A stretch of 64,000 nt of DNA from Virgifigura deserti (GTDB taxonomy: Bacteria > Pseudomonadota > Alphaproteobacteria > Dongiales > Dongiaceae). The stretch covers positions 62,001-126,000 of the forward strand of contig QOZR01000008.1 in assembly GCA_003576685.1 (NCBI GenBank), read 5' to 3'. This document shows positions 33,540 through 43,176 of this stretch, in pieces (within the stretch, counting starts at the first letter, position 1; each line of letters starts with the position of its first letter). Below the pieces are notes generated by a model that did not search any database, was not told the origin of the DNA, and saw only the letters and a list, made by a program, of their open reading frames with translations. Both the position numbers and the translations under genes were made by a program.

Positions 33540-35987
33540 ATGACCAGCTTCCCGACCCAGGCACGCGCCGTGATCATCGGCGGCGGCATCATCGGCTGCA
33601 GCACCGCCTATCATTTGGCCCGGCTCGGCTGGCGCGAGGTCGTGCTGCTCGAGCGGCAGAAGCTGACCGGTGGCTCGACCTGGCACGCGGCGGGGCTGGT
33701 CGGGCAGCTCCGAAGTTCGGCCAACATCACGCAGCTCTTGAAGTACAGCGTCGAGCTCTATGACCGGCTGGAGGCCGAAACCGGGCTGGCGACCGGCTGG
33801 AAGATGAATGGCGGCCTGCGCCTCGCCTGCAATGCCGAGCGGATGACCGAGATCAAGCGGCAGGCGACGACGGCGCACAGCTTCGGCCTGGAGATGCATC
33901 TGCTGACGCCGAAGGAGGCGCAGGAGCTATGGCCTCTGATGGATATCGGCGATCTGGTCGGCGCCGCCTTCCTGCCGACCGATGGCCAGGCCAACCCCGC
34001 CGACATCACCCAGTCGCTGGCCAAGGGCGCGCGGGCCGCGGGGGTGCGGATTGTCGAGGACTGCGCGGTGACGGCGATCCACCAGAAGAATGGACGCATC
34101 ACCGGCGTCGCGACCGACCAGGGCGAGATCGCGACGGAGGTGGTGGTGAACTGCGCTGGGCAATGGGCGCGCGAGGTCGGAGCGCTGGCCGGCGTTTCCG
34201 TGCCGCTGCAGCCGGTACAGCATCAATATATGGTGACCGAGCCGATCGAAGGCGTGGCGCGCGACCTGCCGACCCTGCGCGACCCCGACCGGCTGATCTA
34301 TTTCAAGGAGGAGGTCGGCGGGCTGGTGATGGGCGGCTATGAGCCGAACCCGATCCCCTGGGCATTGGACGGCATTCCCGACGGGTTCCATTTCACTCTG
34401 CTGGAGTCCGACTGGGACCATTTCGAACAGCTGATGACGCAGGCGCTGGCCCGCGTGCCGGCGCTGGAATCGGCCGGCATCAAGCAGCTCATCAACGGCC
34501 CGGAATCCTTCACTCCTGACGGCAACTTCATCCTGGGCGAGGCGCCGGAGCTCGGCGGCTTCTATGTCGGCGCCGGCTTCAACGCCTTCGGCATCGCCAG
34601 CGGCGGCGGGGCCGGCCGGGCGCTGGCGGAGTGGATCGACGGTGGCGAACCGCCGATGGATCTCTGGCCGGTCGACATCCGACGCTTCGGCGCGCTGCAC
34701 CGCGACCGAAGCTGGGTCTGCGACCGCACGCTGGAGGCCTATGGCAAGCACTACACCATGGCCTGGCCGCATGAGGAGCATGCGAGCGGTCGGCCCCTGC
34801 GGGTTTCGCCGCTCTACCACCGGCTGAAAGACCAGGGTGCCTGCTTCGGCTCGAAGCTCGGCTGGGAGCGGCCGAACTGGTTCGCACCGGACGGAACGGA
34901 GCCGAAGGACGTCTATTCCTATGGCCGGCAGAACTGGTTCGACGCAGTGGGCGCGGAGCACCGGGCGGTGCGCGAGCGGGTCGGACTGTTCGACCAGACC
35001 TCCTTTGCCAAGTTCCTGCTGGTCGGGCGCGACGCCGAGGCGGCGCTCGGCTGGATCTGCGCCAACGACGTGGCGGTGCGGCCGGGCCGGCTGGTTTATA
35101 CCCAAATGCTGAACCGGCGCGGCGGTATCGAATGCGATTTGACCGTCTCGCGCCTCGCTGCCGACAGCTACTACATCGTCACCGGCACTGGCTTCGCCAC
35201 CCACGACTTCGCCTGGATCGCCGCGAACATCCCGGCCGGGCTCGACGCGCGGCTGCTCGACGTGACCTCGGCCTTCGCGGTGCTCTCGCTGATGGGGCCG
35301 CGGGCGCGCGACGTGCTGTCGTCCGTGACCGACGCCGATGTCTCGAACGCCGCCTTCCCCTTCGGAACCTGGCGGGAGGTGATGATCGCCGGGGCGCCGG
35401 TGCGGACGCTGCGGGTGACCTATGTCGGCGAGTTGGGCTGGGAACTGCATCTGCCGGTGGAGACGGCCGGCGCGGTGTATGACGCGCTGATGGAGGCCGG
35501 CCGACCGCACGGCATCGTCAATGCCGGCTATCGGGCGATCGAGTCTCTGCGGCTCGAGAAGGGCTATCGCGCCTGGGGCGCCGATATCGGCCCGGACCAC
35601 ACGCCGCTCGAGGCCGGGCTCGGCTGGGCGGTGAAGCTGAAGGGGAACGTTCCGTTCCTGGGCCGCGAAGCGCTGGCCGAGCAGCGGACCGCGGGGCCGC
35701 TCAAGAAGCGCCTCGCCGGCTTCACGGTGGATGATCCGGACATCGTGCTGCTCGGCCGCGAGACGATCTTCCGCGACGGAAGGCAGGTCGGTTGGCTGAC
35801 CAGCGGCGGCTACGGCTATACGGTGGGTACGAACATCGGCTATGGCTATGTCCGCCACGCTGAGGGGGTCGACGACGATTTTCTCGCCTCGGGCCGCTAT
35901 GAGCTGGAGGTCGCAAATGAGCGTGTGCCCGCTGCGTTGCAGATGGCGCCGCTCTACGACCCGAAGATGGAGCGGGTGAAGGGATGA
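33540..35987 (+). CDS. Dimethylglycine/sarcosine dehydrogenase-like FAD protein with GcvT domain
   Basis: 815 residues. The N-terminal D-amino-acid-oxidase-type FAD domain (about 10-385) has VIIGGGIIGCSTAYHLARLG. STWHAAGL carries His49, equivalent to the histidine that binds FAD covalently in dimethylglycine dehydrogenase. The C-terminal half (about 430-815) is the GcvT/aminomethyltransferase folate domain (LTVSRLAADSYYIVTG, TYVGELGWELHLP, RLEKGYRAWG). Such enzymes oxidatively remove an N-methyl group and capture it on tetrahydrofolate. GAGGA precedes the ATG at 33540. Substrate could be dimethylglycine, sarcosine or a related compound made by the kinase. Confidence 0.92.
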   Translation: MTSFPTQARAVIIGGGIIGCSTAYHLARLGWREVVLLERQKLTGGSTWHAAGLVGQLRSSANITQLLKYSVELYDRLEAETGLATGWKMNGGLRLACNAERMTEIKRQATTAHSFGLEMHLLTPKEAQELWPLMDIGDLVGAAFLPTDGQANPADITQSLAKGARAAGVRIVEDCAVTAIHQKNGRITGVATDQGEIATEVVVNCAGQWAREVGALAGVSVPLQPVQHQYMVTEPIEGVARDLPTLRDPDRLIYFKEEVGGLVMGGYEPNPIPWALDGIPDGFHFTLLESDWDHFEQLMTQALARVPALESAGIKQLINGPESFTPDGNFILGEAPELGGFYVGAGFNAFGIASGGGAGRALAEWIDGGEPPMDLWPVDIRRFGALHRDRSWVCDRTLEAYGKHYTMAWPHEEHASGRPLRVSPLYHRLKDQGACFGSKLGWERPNWFAPDGTEPKDVYSYGRQNWFDAVGAEHRAVRERVGLFDQTSFAKFLLVGRDAEAALGWICANDVAVRPGRLVYTQMLNRRGGIECDLTVSRLAADSYYIVTGTGFATHDFAWIAANIPAGLDARLLDVTSAFAVLSLMGPRARDVLSSVTDADVSNAAFPFGTWREVMIAGAPVRTLRVTYVGELGWELHLPVETAGAVYDALMEAGRPHGIVNAGYRAIESLRLEKGYRAWGADIGPDHTPLEAGLGWAVKLKGNVPFLGREALAEQRTAGPLKKRLAGFTVDDPDIVLLGRETIFRDGRQVGWLTSGGYGYTVGTNIGYGYVRHAEGVDDDFLASGRYELEVANERVPAALQMAPLYDPKMERVKG

Positions 35988-36048
35988 CCGGTAGAGAACG
36001 TCCGCTGACCCGCGATGTGTTTGTGACGTCATTGAAAGGGAGCATCAA

Positions 36049-36822
36049 GTGATCAAGGCCGTCACGTTCGATCTCTGGGACACGATCGTCCATGATGACT
36101 CGGATGAACCGAAGCGAAAGGCCCAGGGCCTGCGCGGCAAGAAGGAGGAGCGGCGCCATCTCGTCTGGGAGGCGCTGAACCGCCAGGCGCCGATCGATCC
36201 TGCCGACGTGACCCTCGCCTACAATGTCGCCGATGCGGCCTTCAACACGGTCTGGCACGACCAGCACATCACCTGGTGCATCGCCGACCGGCTGCGGGTC
36301 CTGTTGAAGGGGCTTGGCCGCACGCTTCCGGACGATGTGTTCGCCCAAATCGTCAAGCTGCATGAGGACATGGAGACCGAGGTCTGCCCCGATCCGATCC
36401 CCGGCATCGCCGAGGCGCTGACCGCGCTCAAGGAGCGAGGCTACAAGCTGTGCATCGTCTCCGATGCGATCGTCTCGCCAGGCCGCTGCCTGCGCCAGCT
36501 CCTCGATCACTATGACCTCAAGCGCTATTTCGACGGCTTCGCCTTTTCCGACGAGGTCGGCTATTCGAAGCCGCACCGCACCATGTTCGAATCGGCGGCG
36601 CGGCAGATGGGCGTGGAGATCCCGGAGATGGTGCATATCGGCGATCGCGATCACAACGACGTCAAGGGACCGCAGGCGCTCGGCATGAAGGCGGTGCTGT
36701 TCACGGCGACGAGGGCCGTCGACAAGGACCGGACCTCGGCAGACGCGATCTGCGAGCGGCATATCGATCTGCCGGACATCATCGACCGTCTCGCCGGCGC
36801 CAGGCCGGCGGCTGCACAATAG
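36049..36822 (+). CDS. HAD-superfamily hydrolase (phosphatase-like)
   Basis: 257 residues. Motif I reads VTFDLWDTIV: nucleophile Asp8 is present, but the +2 acid is Trp10. Motif II Ser in IVSDAI, Lys in GYSKPHRTMF, motif IV GDRDHNDVKG. The C1-type helical cap spans about 20-110. AAAGGGAGC precedes the GTG start. The missing +2 Asp is unusual for a phosphatase, where it protonates the leaving group, though dehalogenase-like HADs also lack it. In an operon that opens with a kinase, dephosphorylation of a later intermediate is attractive but not certain. Confidence 0.85.
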   Translation: MIKAVTFDLWDTIVHDDSDEPKRKAQGLRGKKEERRHLVWEALNRQAPIDPADVTLAYNVADAAFNTVWHDQHITWCIADRLRVLLKGLGRTLPDDVFAQIVKLHEDMETEVCPDPIPGIAEALTALKERGYKLCIVSDAIVSPGRCLRQLLDHYDLKRYFDGFAFSDEVGYSKPHRTMFESAARQMGVEIPEMVHIGDRDHNDVKGPQALGMKAVLFTATRAVDKDRTSADAICERHIDLPDIIDRLAGARPAAAQ

Positions 36823-36831
36823 AGGCCGGCC

Positions 36832-37686
36832 ATGGAGGGACCCCGCTTTCTGGTCATCGACGGCTACAACCGCGAGGCGCGGGACGAGCTCGCCGCCGGC
36901 GGAGCCTCACGGGCCGGCGACCTCTATGTCGCGATGCTGCGGAAGTGCCTGCCGGAGGCGGCCTGCGACATCGTCTATCCGGCCGATCCCGGCGCCGCCC
37001 TGCCGAAGGGCGCCGCGCTCGAGCAGTATGACGGCATCGCCTGGACCGGCTGCAGCCTGACCATCTATGAGGACGATCCCCGGGTCGGGCCGCAGATCGA
37101 GCTGGCCAAGGCGGCCTACGAGTCCAAAGTTCCGAGCTTCGGGAGCTGCTGGGCGGCGCAGATCGCGGTGGTCGCCGCCGGCGGCATCGTCCGCGCCAAT
37201 CCGCGCGGCCGCGAGATGGGCATCGCCCGCAAGATCGCGCTGACGCCGGAGGGGCGCGGCCATCCGCTCTATGTCGGCAAGGCCTCGGTGTTCGACGCCT
37301 TCATCAGCCATGTCGACGAGATCACCCATCTGCCGGCGGGCGGCGTGCTGCTCGCCTCCAACGCCTTCACCCATATCCAGGCAGTGTCGGTCACTCACAA
37401 GGGCGGCAGCTTCTGGGGTCTCCAGTACCATCCGGAATACGACCTGCACGAGCTGGCGCGGCTGACCTTCTGCCGCATCGACAAGCTCATCAAGCTCGGC
37501 TTCTTCAAGAACCGCGAGGCGGCGCTCGATTACGTCAATCTGCTGGAAACCCTGCATCAGGACCCGTCGCGCAAGGATATCGCCTGGCTGCTCGGCATCG
37601 ACGAGGACGTGACGAACGAGGATGTCCGCCTCACCGAGGTCCGCAACTGGATCGAGCGGCTGGTGCTGCCCAACATGCGATCGTGA
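36832..37686 (+). CDS. Class I glutamine amidotransferase-like protein
   Basis: 284 residues. Complete triad: Cys106 (FGSCWAAQ), His200 and Glu202 (LQYHPEY). The fold is that of the GMP-synthase-type amidotransferase subunit, standing alone without a synthetase partner. It lies 9 bases after the HAD gene and closes the DeoR-linked operon. Possible roles are hydrolysis of a gamma-glutamyl conjugate (as in PuuD-type enzymes) or ammonia supply. The C-terminal 60 residues are outside the core and of unknown role. Confidence 0.88.
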   Translation: MEGPRFLVIDGYNREARDELAAGGASRAGDLYVAMLRKCLPEAACDIVYPADPGAALPKGAALEQYDGIAWTGCSLTIYEDDPRVGPQIELAKAAYESKVPSFGSCWAAQIAVVAAGGIVRANPRGREMGIARKIALTPEGRGHPLYVGKASVFDAFISHVDEITHLPAGGVLLASNAFTHIQAVSVTHKGGSFWGLQYHPEYDLHELARLTFCRIDKLIKLGFFKNREAALDYVNLLETLHQDPSRKDIAWLLGIDEDVTNEDVRLTEVRNWIERLVLPNMRS

Positions 37687-37756
37687 TGCGGTAATCGTCA
37701 GGACGAAGCCGGCTGCAGGCTCCCGACCCGGTCGATGTCCTTACCGACAATCGAAG

Positions 37757-37789
37757 TTGCAACGTCCGGTTGCAATTGTACAATTGCAA
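37757..37789. promoter_or_regulatory. 20-bp perfect palindrome plus extra half-site
   Basis: TTGCAATTGT followed by its exact complement (37770-37789), preceded by another TTGCAA at 37757-37762, 13 bases upstream. It lies about 55 bases before the Sel1-repeat gene in an otherwise GC-rich region and looks like an operator. Confidence 0.6.
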
Positions 37790-37842
37790 TCTGCCGCAGG
37801 GACGCGCACAGCGGCTGACCGAGCACGACAGGGGGTGGCCGG

Positions 37843-38520
37843 ATGTATGACTATGAAGACGTAAGAAAGGTCCTCGAGCGACGCGAGCGATATCTGAAAT
37901 CGCCACAGTCGAAGATCTTCCCCGTCTATTTTTTCGCTGTGCAGTTGTGGGCTCTTGCTTCCATCATCTTCAGTGCCTGGACAAGAGATCCGAACGAGTC
38001 AATGCAGCATGTGCCGGCACCGCCTGCGCTCCTGGAAGCCGGACGGGCCGCCCTGCATGAGGATGAGAATGAAACGAGGGCGATGGAGATCCTGCGGCCG
38101 TTAGCAGACCGCGGGAACCCGGAGGCACAATATCTCCTCGCTCAACTCTACAAGTCCAGTTCCGGAATGGGCCCGGATCGATGCGAAGCGACGAAATGGC
38201 TCGACAGGGCGGCGCGGCGCGGCCACCCGAGAGCGCAAGCAAGATTTGCGCAGGCCTATATGTGGGGTGAGGGCCTGCTCCCGAACAAGTGGAAGGCCTA
38301 TCGCTGGGCCTTGGCCGCCCGTCGAGGCGGCGTCGATTGGGCGGCAGCAATCGTGGAGGAGGCTGCCGCCGCGTTATCGAAAAGAGAGCGCCGGAGAATT
38401 GAACAGGGGATGGCGGCGTGGCGGCCCGAAAACGAACCACCTGCCTTCATCGTCAGGATACCGAATGTGCCGGCTGTTCTTGCGAGTGCCTTGATTAAAC
38501 CCTGCCACTCCTGGTTCTGA
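37843..38520 (+). CDS. Membrane-anchored Sel1-like repeat protein
   Basis: 225 residues. One membrane helix at about 27-47 (PVYFFAVQLWALASIIFSAW) with an N-terminal cytoplasmic tail, then two or three Sel1/TPR-like repeats at about 75-170 (GNPEAQYLLAQLY, GHPRAQARFAQAYMWG). Such repeats mediate protein contacts. GGGGTGG precedes the ATG. Function unknown. It is convergent with another gene of unknown function and may be regulated through the palindrome at 37770. Confidence 0.8.
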   Translation: MYDYEDVRKVLERRERYLKSPQSKIFPVYFFAVQLWALASIIFSAWTRDPNESMQHVPAPPALLEAGRAALHEDENETRAMEILRPLADRGNPEAQYLLAQLYKSSSGMGPDRCEATKWLDRAARRGHPRAQARFAQAYMWGEGLLPNKWKAYRWALAARRGGVDWAAAIVEEAAAALSKRERRRIEQGMAAWRPENEPPAFIVRIPNVPAVLASALIKPCHSWF

Positions 38521-38546
38521 TCACCCTTCGCATCGGAGGAGCGTGT

Positions 38547-39392
38547 CTAATCTTCCGGGCAGTAATTTGTTTCCCCTCTCCGACAGAGTTCTTCCCTGAA
38601 TTTATCCGTTTCCGCCTCGATCGCCATTTGCGCTCCGACCGCTGCGGCACTGAAGCCTGCGATTGGCCAGCCCCCAAGAGAGGGAATTTTAGGAATGATG
38701 CCGCTCCCGCCGATGTCCACGGCGAGCGTACCCCAGCCGATTCCATTGATTAGTTTATTGTTTTGACTAACGGCAGCCTTCAATTCCTCGGTTGACATTG
38801 ACGACGGCTCCCATCGGTGATTAGCGACGATATCGGCAATCTTGGCGCGCATAGCGCTGTGGAGTTGTGGGTGCGACTGCTGCCACCGCTCGATCTCCTG
38901 CATCACCTCATACTGCCCCTGCCGGTCGAGATGGCGATAGCCTTCGATGGAGCGGAGCGTCGGCAGGATGTCGGGACCGGCGGCGATGATTTGGTCCGGA
39001 TCGAGACCCAGCCGTCCGGCGATATCGCGAGCCATCGTCGGCCAGTCGGCCGTTGGCTCGCCATCGTCGCCCTGCGCCGCCACATCACTCCCATTCACCA
39101 TCTGCTGAACCGCACTGCCGCGGGCCGCTTTTGCAGCCAAGCGGCGCTGCGCTTCGGCGCGATAGGCATCCTCCTGGTTCAATTGCGCCTCGATCGCCTG
39201 TGCGGCATCGGCGAGGCTGGGCCCGGCCGCTGGCGCCGGCGGGAGGTTCGGCTGCCAGCCGGAGGCGCGCAGACGATCGACCATCACCTGCTCCAATTGT
39301 TGGTCCTGCTCCTCCTGCTCCAGCAGATGCCGAATGCGCGCCGCCGCCTCATTGATGCCGCCTTGGCCGAGCCTTTCTCGATTCCGTTGCAT
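38547..39392 (-). CDS. Unknown protein with coiled/charged N-terminus and glycine-rich C-terminal segment
   Basis: 281 residues from the ATG at 39390-39392 (AGAGAGA upstream). Residues 1-110 are Gln/Glu/Ala-rich and probably helical; 115-190 contain LGLDPDQIIAAGPDILPTLRSI. A weakly hydrophobic Gly-rich stretch at about 220-260 (GIGWGTLAVDIGGSG, AGFSAAAVGAQM) could insert in or pass a membrane. No family recognised. The layout (helical body plus glycine-rich hydrophobic tail) recalls some toxin or phage-tail-associated proteins, but I have no firm evidence. An in-frame extension to 39716 is not supported. Confidence 0.6.
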   Translation of the reverse strand: MQRNRERLGQGGINEAAARIRHLLEQEEQDQQLEQVMVDRLRASGWQPNLPPAPAAGPSLADAAQAIEAQLNQEDAYRAEAQRRLAAKAARGSAVQQMVNGSDVAAQGDDGEPTADWPTMARDIAGRLGLDPDQIIAAGPDILPTLRSIEGYRHLDRQGQYEVMQEIERWQQSHPQLHSAMRAKIADIVANHRWEPSSMSTEELKAAVSQNNKLINGIGWGTLAVDIGGSGIIPKIPSLGGWPIAGFSAAAVGAQMAIEAETDKFREELCRRGETNYCPED

Positions 39393-39664
39393 GGTATCTC
39401 TCTCCGCATATGCAATTTGCGTAATATAAGCGTAAGCGGGCGCTGCGGTCAAGAACGGACAAAGAACATATGCCGTAATGCGACACCCCGGCTTTCGTAT
39501 CTCTCCTTCTACGGCCCGGAGACGCTGACGCCGTTGTGATCGCCCGGGTTTAACGAATGGGCGGCTGTCACCCCAAAAAAAACTCTTACGCCATTGTCGG
39601 TGGTGCGGCAGAGTGCACCACTGGCTGAGTGGCGCGGTGTCCAATGCGAAGATGAGGTTTTCGC

Positions 39665-41500
39665 GTGTCGCAGGCGATGCGAAGCAATCGGCTCGATCGT
39701 CCGGTGGACGAGGCATCCGATCATGTTCTCGGCCCTGCCGATGCTCAAATCACGCTCGTCGAGTATGGCAGTTATGCGTGCCCGTACTGCAGGGCGGCGA
39801 ACGACCGGATCGCCGAGGTCCGCGATCAGCTCGGTGATCGCATGCGCTATGTCTTTCGGCATCGGCCGATTCCCGGCATCGACATTGCCCGGCGCGCCGC
39901 CGAGCTGGTGGAGCGCGCTGGCGATCCCGAACGCTTCTGGGACGCGCACGTCAAATTGATGACGCGCTCGGAGACGTTGACCGAAGACGATTTGCGCGCC
40001 GTCGCCAAAGATTTGGGCGTCGCGCAGGAAGATCTCGAAGAAGCCCGGGAGGCCGCTCAACGCGCGAAGGCGCGGGTGGATGCAGACGTGAACAGTGCCC
40101 GCGCCAGCGGGGTGATCATCACGCCGACCTTCTTCATCAACCGCCGCCGTTATGACGGCCCCTGGGACGAAAGCTCGTTCTCCGATGCGATGCTCGGCAC
40201 GCTGGGGCATCGCGTGCGTGCGGCGGCGCTCGACTTCGCCAGCTGGGGACCCTCCGCGGGCATCCTGCTGCTCTTGGCGACGATCCTTGCGGTGGCATTG
40301 ACCAACTCGCCGCTGGGACCCGGCTTCGAAGCGTTCTGGGAGCAGTATTTCGGCTTCACGCTCGGTGACGCAGGCTTCCGGATGTCGTTGCGGCATTGGG
40401 TCAATGACGGCCTGCTGACCATCTTCTTCCTGGTGGTGGGCCTGGAGATCAAGCGCGAATTCACCGTCGGCCATTTGGCCAGCCGGCGTTCCGCGGCGCT
40501 GCCGATTGCCGCGGCTATCGGCGGCATGGTGGTGCCGGCGGGATTGTACATGCTGGTCATACCGGAAGGGCCGTGGGCGCATGGCTGGGGCGTTCCGATG
40601 GCGACCGATACTGCCTTCGCGATTGCGCTGATCGTGATGATGGGAAGGCGCGTGCCGATCGAGCTGCGCATTTTCCTGACCGCCGCGGCCATCGTCGACG
40701 ACATCGGTGCGATCGTCGTGGTGGCGGTCTTCTATTCCGGCGATCAGCACCTTGGGTATCTCGCCGCCGCCGCCGCGATAACCGCAGCGCTGGCGCTGCT
40801 CAACCGGTCCCGTGTGTACCGCGTGCAGCCTTATATGCTGCTGGGTGTTGCACTTTGGGCTTGCGTATATGTCGGCGGCCTGCACGCCACCCTGGCTGGC
40901 GTGATTCTGGCGCTGTTCATCCCGACACGACCGCCGCCGAACCTGAAAGCATTGACGACGCAAGCGACGACGATCGTGGCCGCTGAAGCGCGGCGCAGTG
41001 GCGAGGTGCTGCAGCACGGGCCTTCCATGCCGGCGATGCGCGCGCTGGATGCGATCCACGACCGACTGGAGTCGCCGGCGGACCGCCTGTTGAGGCATGC
41101 CGGGGCGCGGTCGAGCTACCTGGTTCTGCCGCTGTTCGCGCTGGCCAATGCCGGTGTCGCCATGACAACGGACGTGCTGAGCGGACACCAGCCTCTCATG
41201 CTCGCGATCATGGCCGGGCTGGTGATCGGCAAGCCGCTCGGACTGGTGGCGGCTTGCGCGCTTGCGGTCCGACTGGGGATCGCCGTCAAGCCGGAAGAAT
41301 ATTCGTGGCGGCAACTGGCCGGCGCGGGCGCGTTGGCCGGCATCGGCTTCACCATGTCGCTGTTCATCGCCGGCCAGGCGTTCCCGGTAGCCTCCGATTT
41401 CGCCGCTGCCAAGATCGCCGTGTTCGCCGCCTCCGTGGTATCCGCGGTCATCGGCGTGGCGCTGCTTTGGGGCGCCGGGCGGAACTCGACGCAGCCGTAA
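39665..41500 (+). CDS. nhaA: Na+/H+ antiporter NhaA with N-terminal DsbA-like domain
   Basis: 611 residues. About 1-185 form a thioredoxin/DsbA-like domain with CPYC (Cys39, Cys42) and the cis-proline region [11 protein letters not shown]. About 195-605 form NhaA, with [15 protein letters not shown] and the ion-binding Asp pair in [13 protein letters not shown]. NhaA exports Na+ in exchange for protons at the inner membrane. The domain order is known from other genomes. The start is the GTG at 39665 with GAGG upstream. The role of the thiol domain is not established; with no signal peptide it is probably cytoplasmic. Confidence 0.92.
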   Translation: MSQAMRSNRLDRPVDEASDHVLGPADAQITLVEYGSYACPYCRAANDRIAEVRDQLGDRMRYVFRHRPIPGIDIARRAAELVERAGDPERFWDAHVKLMTRSETLTEDDLRAVAKDLGVAQEDLEEAREAAQRAKARVDADVNSARASGVIITPTFFINRRRYDGPWDESSFSDAMLGTLGHRVRAAALDFASWGPSAGILLLLATILAVALTNSPLGPGFEAFWEQYFGFTLGDAGFRMSLRHWVNDGLLTIFFLVVGLEIKREFTVGHLASRRSAALPIAAAIGGMVVPAGLYMLVIPEGPWAHGWGVPMATDTAFAIALIVMMGRRVPIELRIFLTAAAIVDDIGAIVVVAVFYSGDQHLGYLAAAAAITAALALLNRSRVYRVQPYMLLGVALWACVYVGGLHATLAGVILALFIPTRPPPNLKALTTQATTIVAAEARRSGEVLQHGPSMPAMRALDAIHDRLESPADRLLRHAGARSSYLVLPLFALANAGVAMTTDVLSGHQPLMLAIMAGLVIGKPLGLVAACALAVRLGIAVKPEEYSWRQLAGAGALAGIGFTMSLFIAGQAFPVASDFAAAKIAVFAASVVSAVIGVALLWGAGRNSTQP

Positions 41501-41538
41501 CAGGCTGTCGAAGAGGTTACTCGTGCCGCGTAAAGCGA

Positions 41539-43101
41539 TCAGCTCTCGGGCTGGTCCGGATCGTGGCCTACGAGGCAGTTCACCGTCTCGCCGCCGGTGG
41601 AATTGATCTCTTCGCCTTGTGGGTCGCGGATGCCGAACAGCACCTTGGTGCGGGCCTCGATGCCGGCGACGAGGTCGAGGCCGAGCCTCAGGCCGTCCAG
41701 GGCCTTGGTGTTGCTGTAGAAGGTCAGGTAGTCCCTGGCCAGTTCGGGCTTATCGGCCTCGAACAGCACCCGCGCCGTCTCCTCGACCTCCGGCTGCTCG
41801 GACCGGAGACTGCCTTCGAAGGCTTCCAGCGCCGCCGTCACCTCGGGCAGGAACAATTCAGGACGGGTGCAGGTATAATACATCAGCCGCTTGAACACGC
41901 GGCCTGCGAACTGCGCCGCCTCCTGCTCCTGGTAATCCGGATTGAGGAAGGTCGAGGCCGCATCCTTGTAGAGGTAGCGGTGCTTCCCGAATTCGGGCGG
42001 GACGTGGGTCGCGCCGATATGCCAGGGGATGAAGGGGGCGGTGATCGAACCAGTCGGAGCGACCCACAGGATCGCCAGTTCCGGATGGATGTCCGAGCGC
42101 AGATGGGCGACCTGGCCGTAGCCTGCCTCGTCGTCGGCAATTCGCGGGTCGCGCACCATCGCCATCATTTCATCGACCGAAACGGGCGCCATCTCGCGCA
42201 GCTCCTCCTCGATCTTCTCCGTGGCGAAGTATTTGGCGCCGGACTTCATGGGGCGTTCCTGGGCGCCGTAGACCTCATGGACGTTGAAAGGTTCTCCGGA
42301 ATCCGGGTCGTACCAGCCCTGCTCCACGGCGAAGGAGATCAGGTTCTCGGATCCCATGAAGTCGGGATTCTCTCTGTAGTTCTCCGGTACCTCGCCGATA
42401 TAGCCGGGATAGGAGACCCGCACCTCGTCCGGCCCGAGTCGCTCGGCGACCCACAGCCCCTTGCCGCCGGCGAAGTTGATGAAGACCCAGCCTTCGTTCG
42501 GGTCGGCGAAGAGATGGGAGTTGCCGCCATAGGTGGAGTAGCCGTACTCGTCGATCAGACGTCCGAGGATCTCGACGGCCTCGCGTGCCGTCTTTGCGCG
42601 CTCCATCGCGATTCGGGAGAGGTCGCTATATTGCGGCCCGCGCTGCGGCTCCGGCGTCATCTCGACAAGCTCGTCCCGGGAAGGGGACCAGATGTCGCGC
42701 GCGGCGACCTGGTGCTCGTTCATGCCGCCGTTGGTCAGCGGAGCCGGAAAGCCCTCATAGTCGCTGTAATTCATCGTGATGTATTTATAGGTTTCCGCAA
42801 CCTGCGGGATCTCGATCAGTTCACCCGGCATGGTTGCGCGCTCGGTGACGCCGACCTCGATCGTTGCGCCCTCAGGATGCTGGCGGCGCGGCACGATTTC
42901 CAGCCAGTGCCCGGAAACCTCCTCGCCCGTGCCGCCCAGAAGGACGCTGCCGTCCTCGGTCAGGTTCTTGCCGACATAGAACCCGTAGCTGGCCAGGGCC
43001 GGATCGCCCTGCACCGCCGCGAGGACCGCGGCACAGCTTGTGACGCCGGCAATCCTGCCCAGCCGACGCCAGCCTTCCAATATCTCTTCCATCGGTCGCA
43101 T
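41539..43101 (-). CDS. Peptidase C69-family (dipeptidase-like) protein with Ser at nucleophile position
   Basis: 520 residues from the ATG at 43099-43101 (AAGGGAG six bases upstream). Family landmarks: YVGKNLTEDGSVLLGG near the start, TNGGMNEHQVAARDIW, STYGGNSHLFADPNEGWVF, and a late LMYYTCTRPELF. C69 enzymes are Ntn-hydrolases whose nucleophile is an N-terminal Cys; here the matching position is Ser (ALA-SYGFYVG). An AxA-like cleavage after ALA would expose that Ser. The upstream leader is only weakly signal-like (two acidic residues near the start), so periplasmic location is uncertain. Confidence 0.85.
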   Translation of the reverse strand: MRPMEEILEGWRRLGRIAGVTSCAAVLAAVQGDPALASYGFYVGKNLTEDGSVLLGGTGEEVSGHWLEIVPRRQHPEGATIEVGVTERATMPGELIEIPQVAETYKYITMNYSDYEGFPAPLTNGGMNEHQVAARDIWSPSRDELVEMTPEPQRGPQYSDLSRIAMERAKTAREAVEILGRLIDEYGYSTYGGNSHLFADPNEGWVFINFAGGKGLWVAERLGPDEVRVSYPGYIGEVPENYRENPDFMGSENLISFAVEQGWYDPDSGEPFNVHEVYGAQERPMKSGAKYFATEKIEEELREMAPVSVDEMMAMVRDPRIADDEAGYGQVAHLRSDIHPELAILWVAPTGSITAPFIPWHIGATHVPPEFGKHRYLYKDAASTFLNPDYQEQEAAQFAGRVFKRLMYYTCTRPELFLPEVTAALEAFEGSLRSEQPEVEETARVLFEADKPELARDYLTFYSNTKALDGLRLGLDLVAGIEARTKVLFGIRDPQGEEINSTGGETVNCLVGHDPDQPES

Positions 43102-43176
43102 GATCATCTCCCTTCCGGCTTGCCGGGTCGCCTCGATAGACATTCCACATAGCGAGGTTGTCGGGATTCGAAAGCG

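Noticed and set aside
33927..36032. 701-codon minus-strand open frame opposite the flavoprotein
   Set aside because: Mirror of a clear FAD/GcvT protein; low-complexity His/Arg/Asp composition and no recognisable motif.
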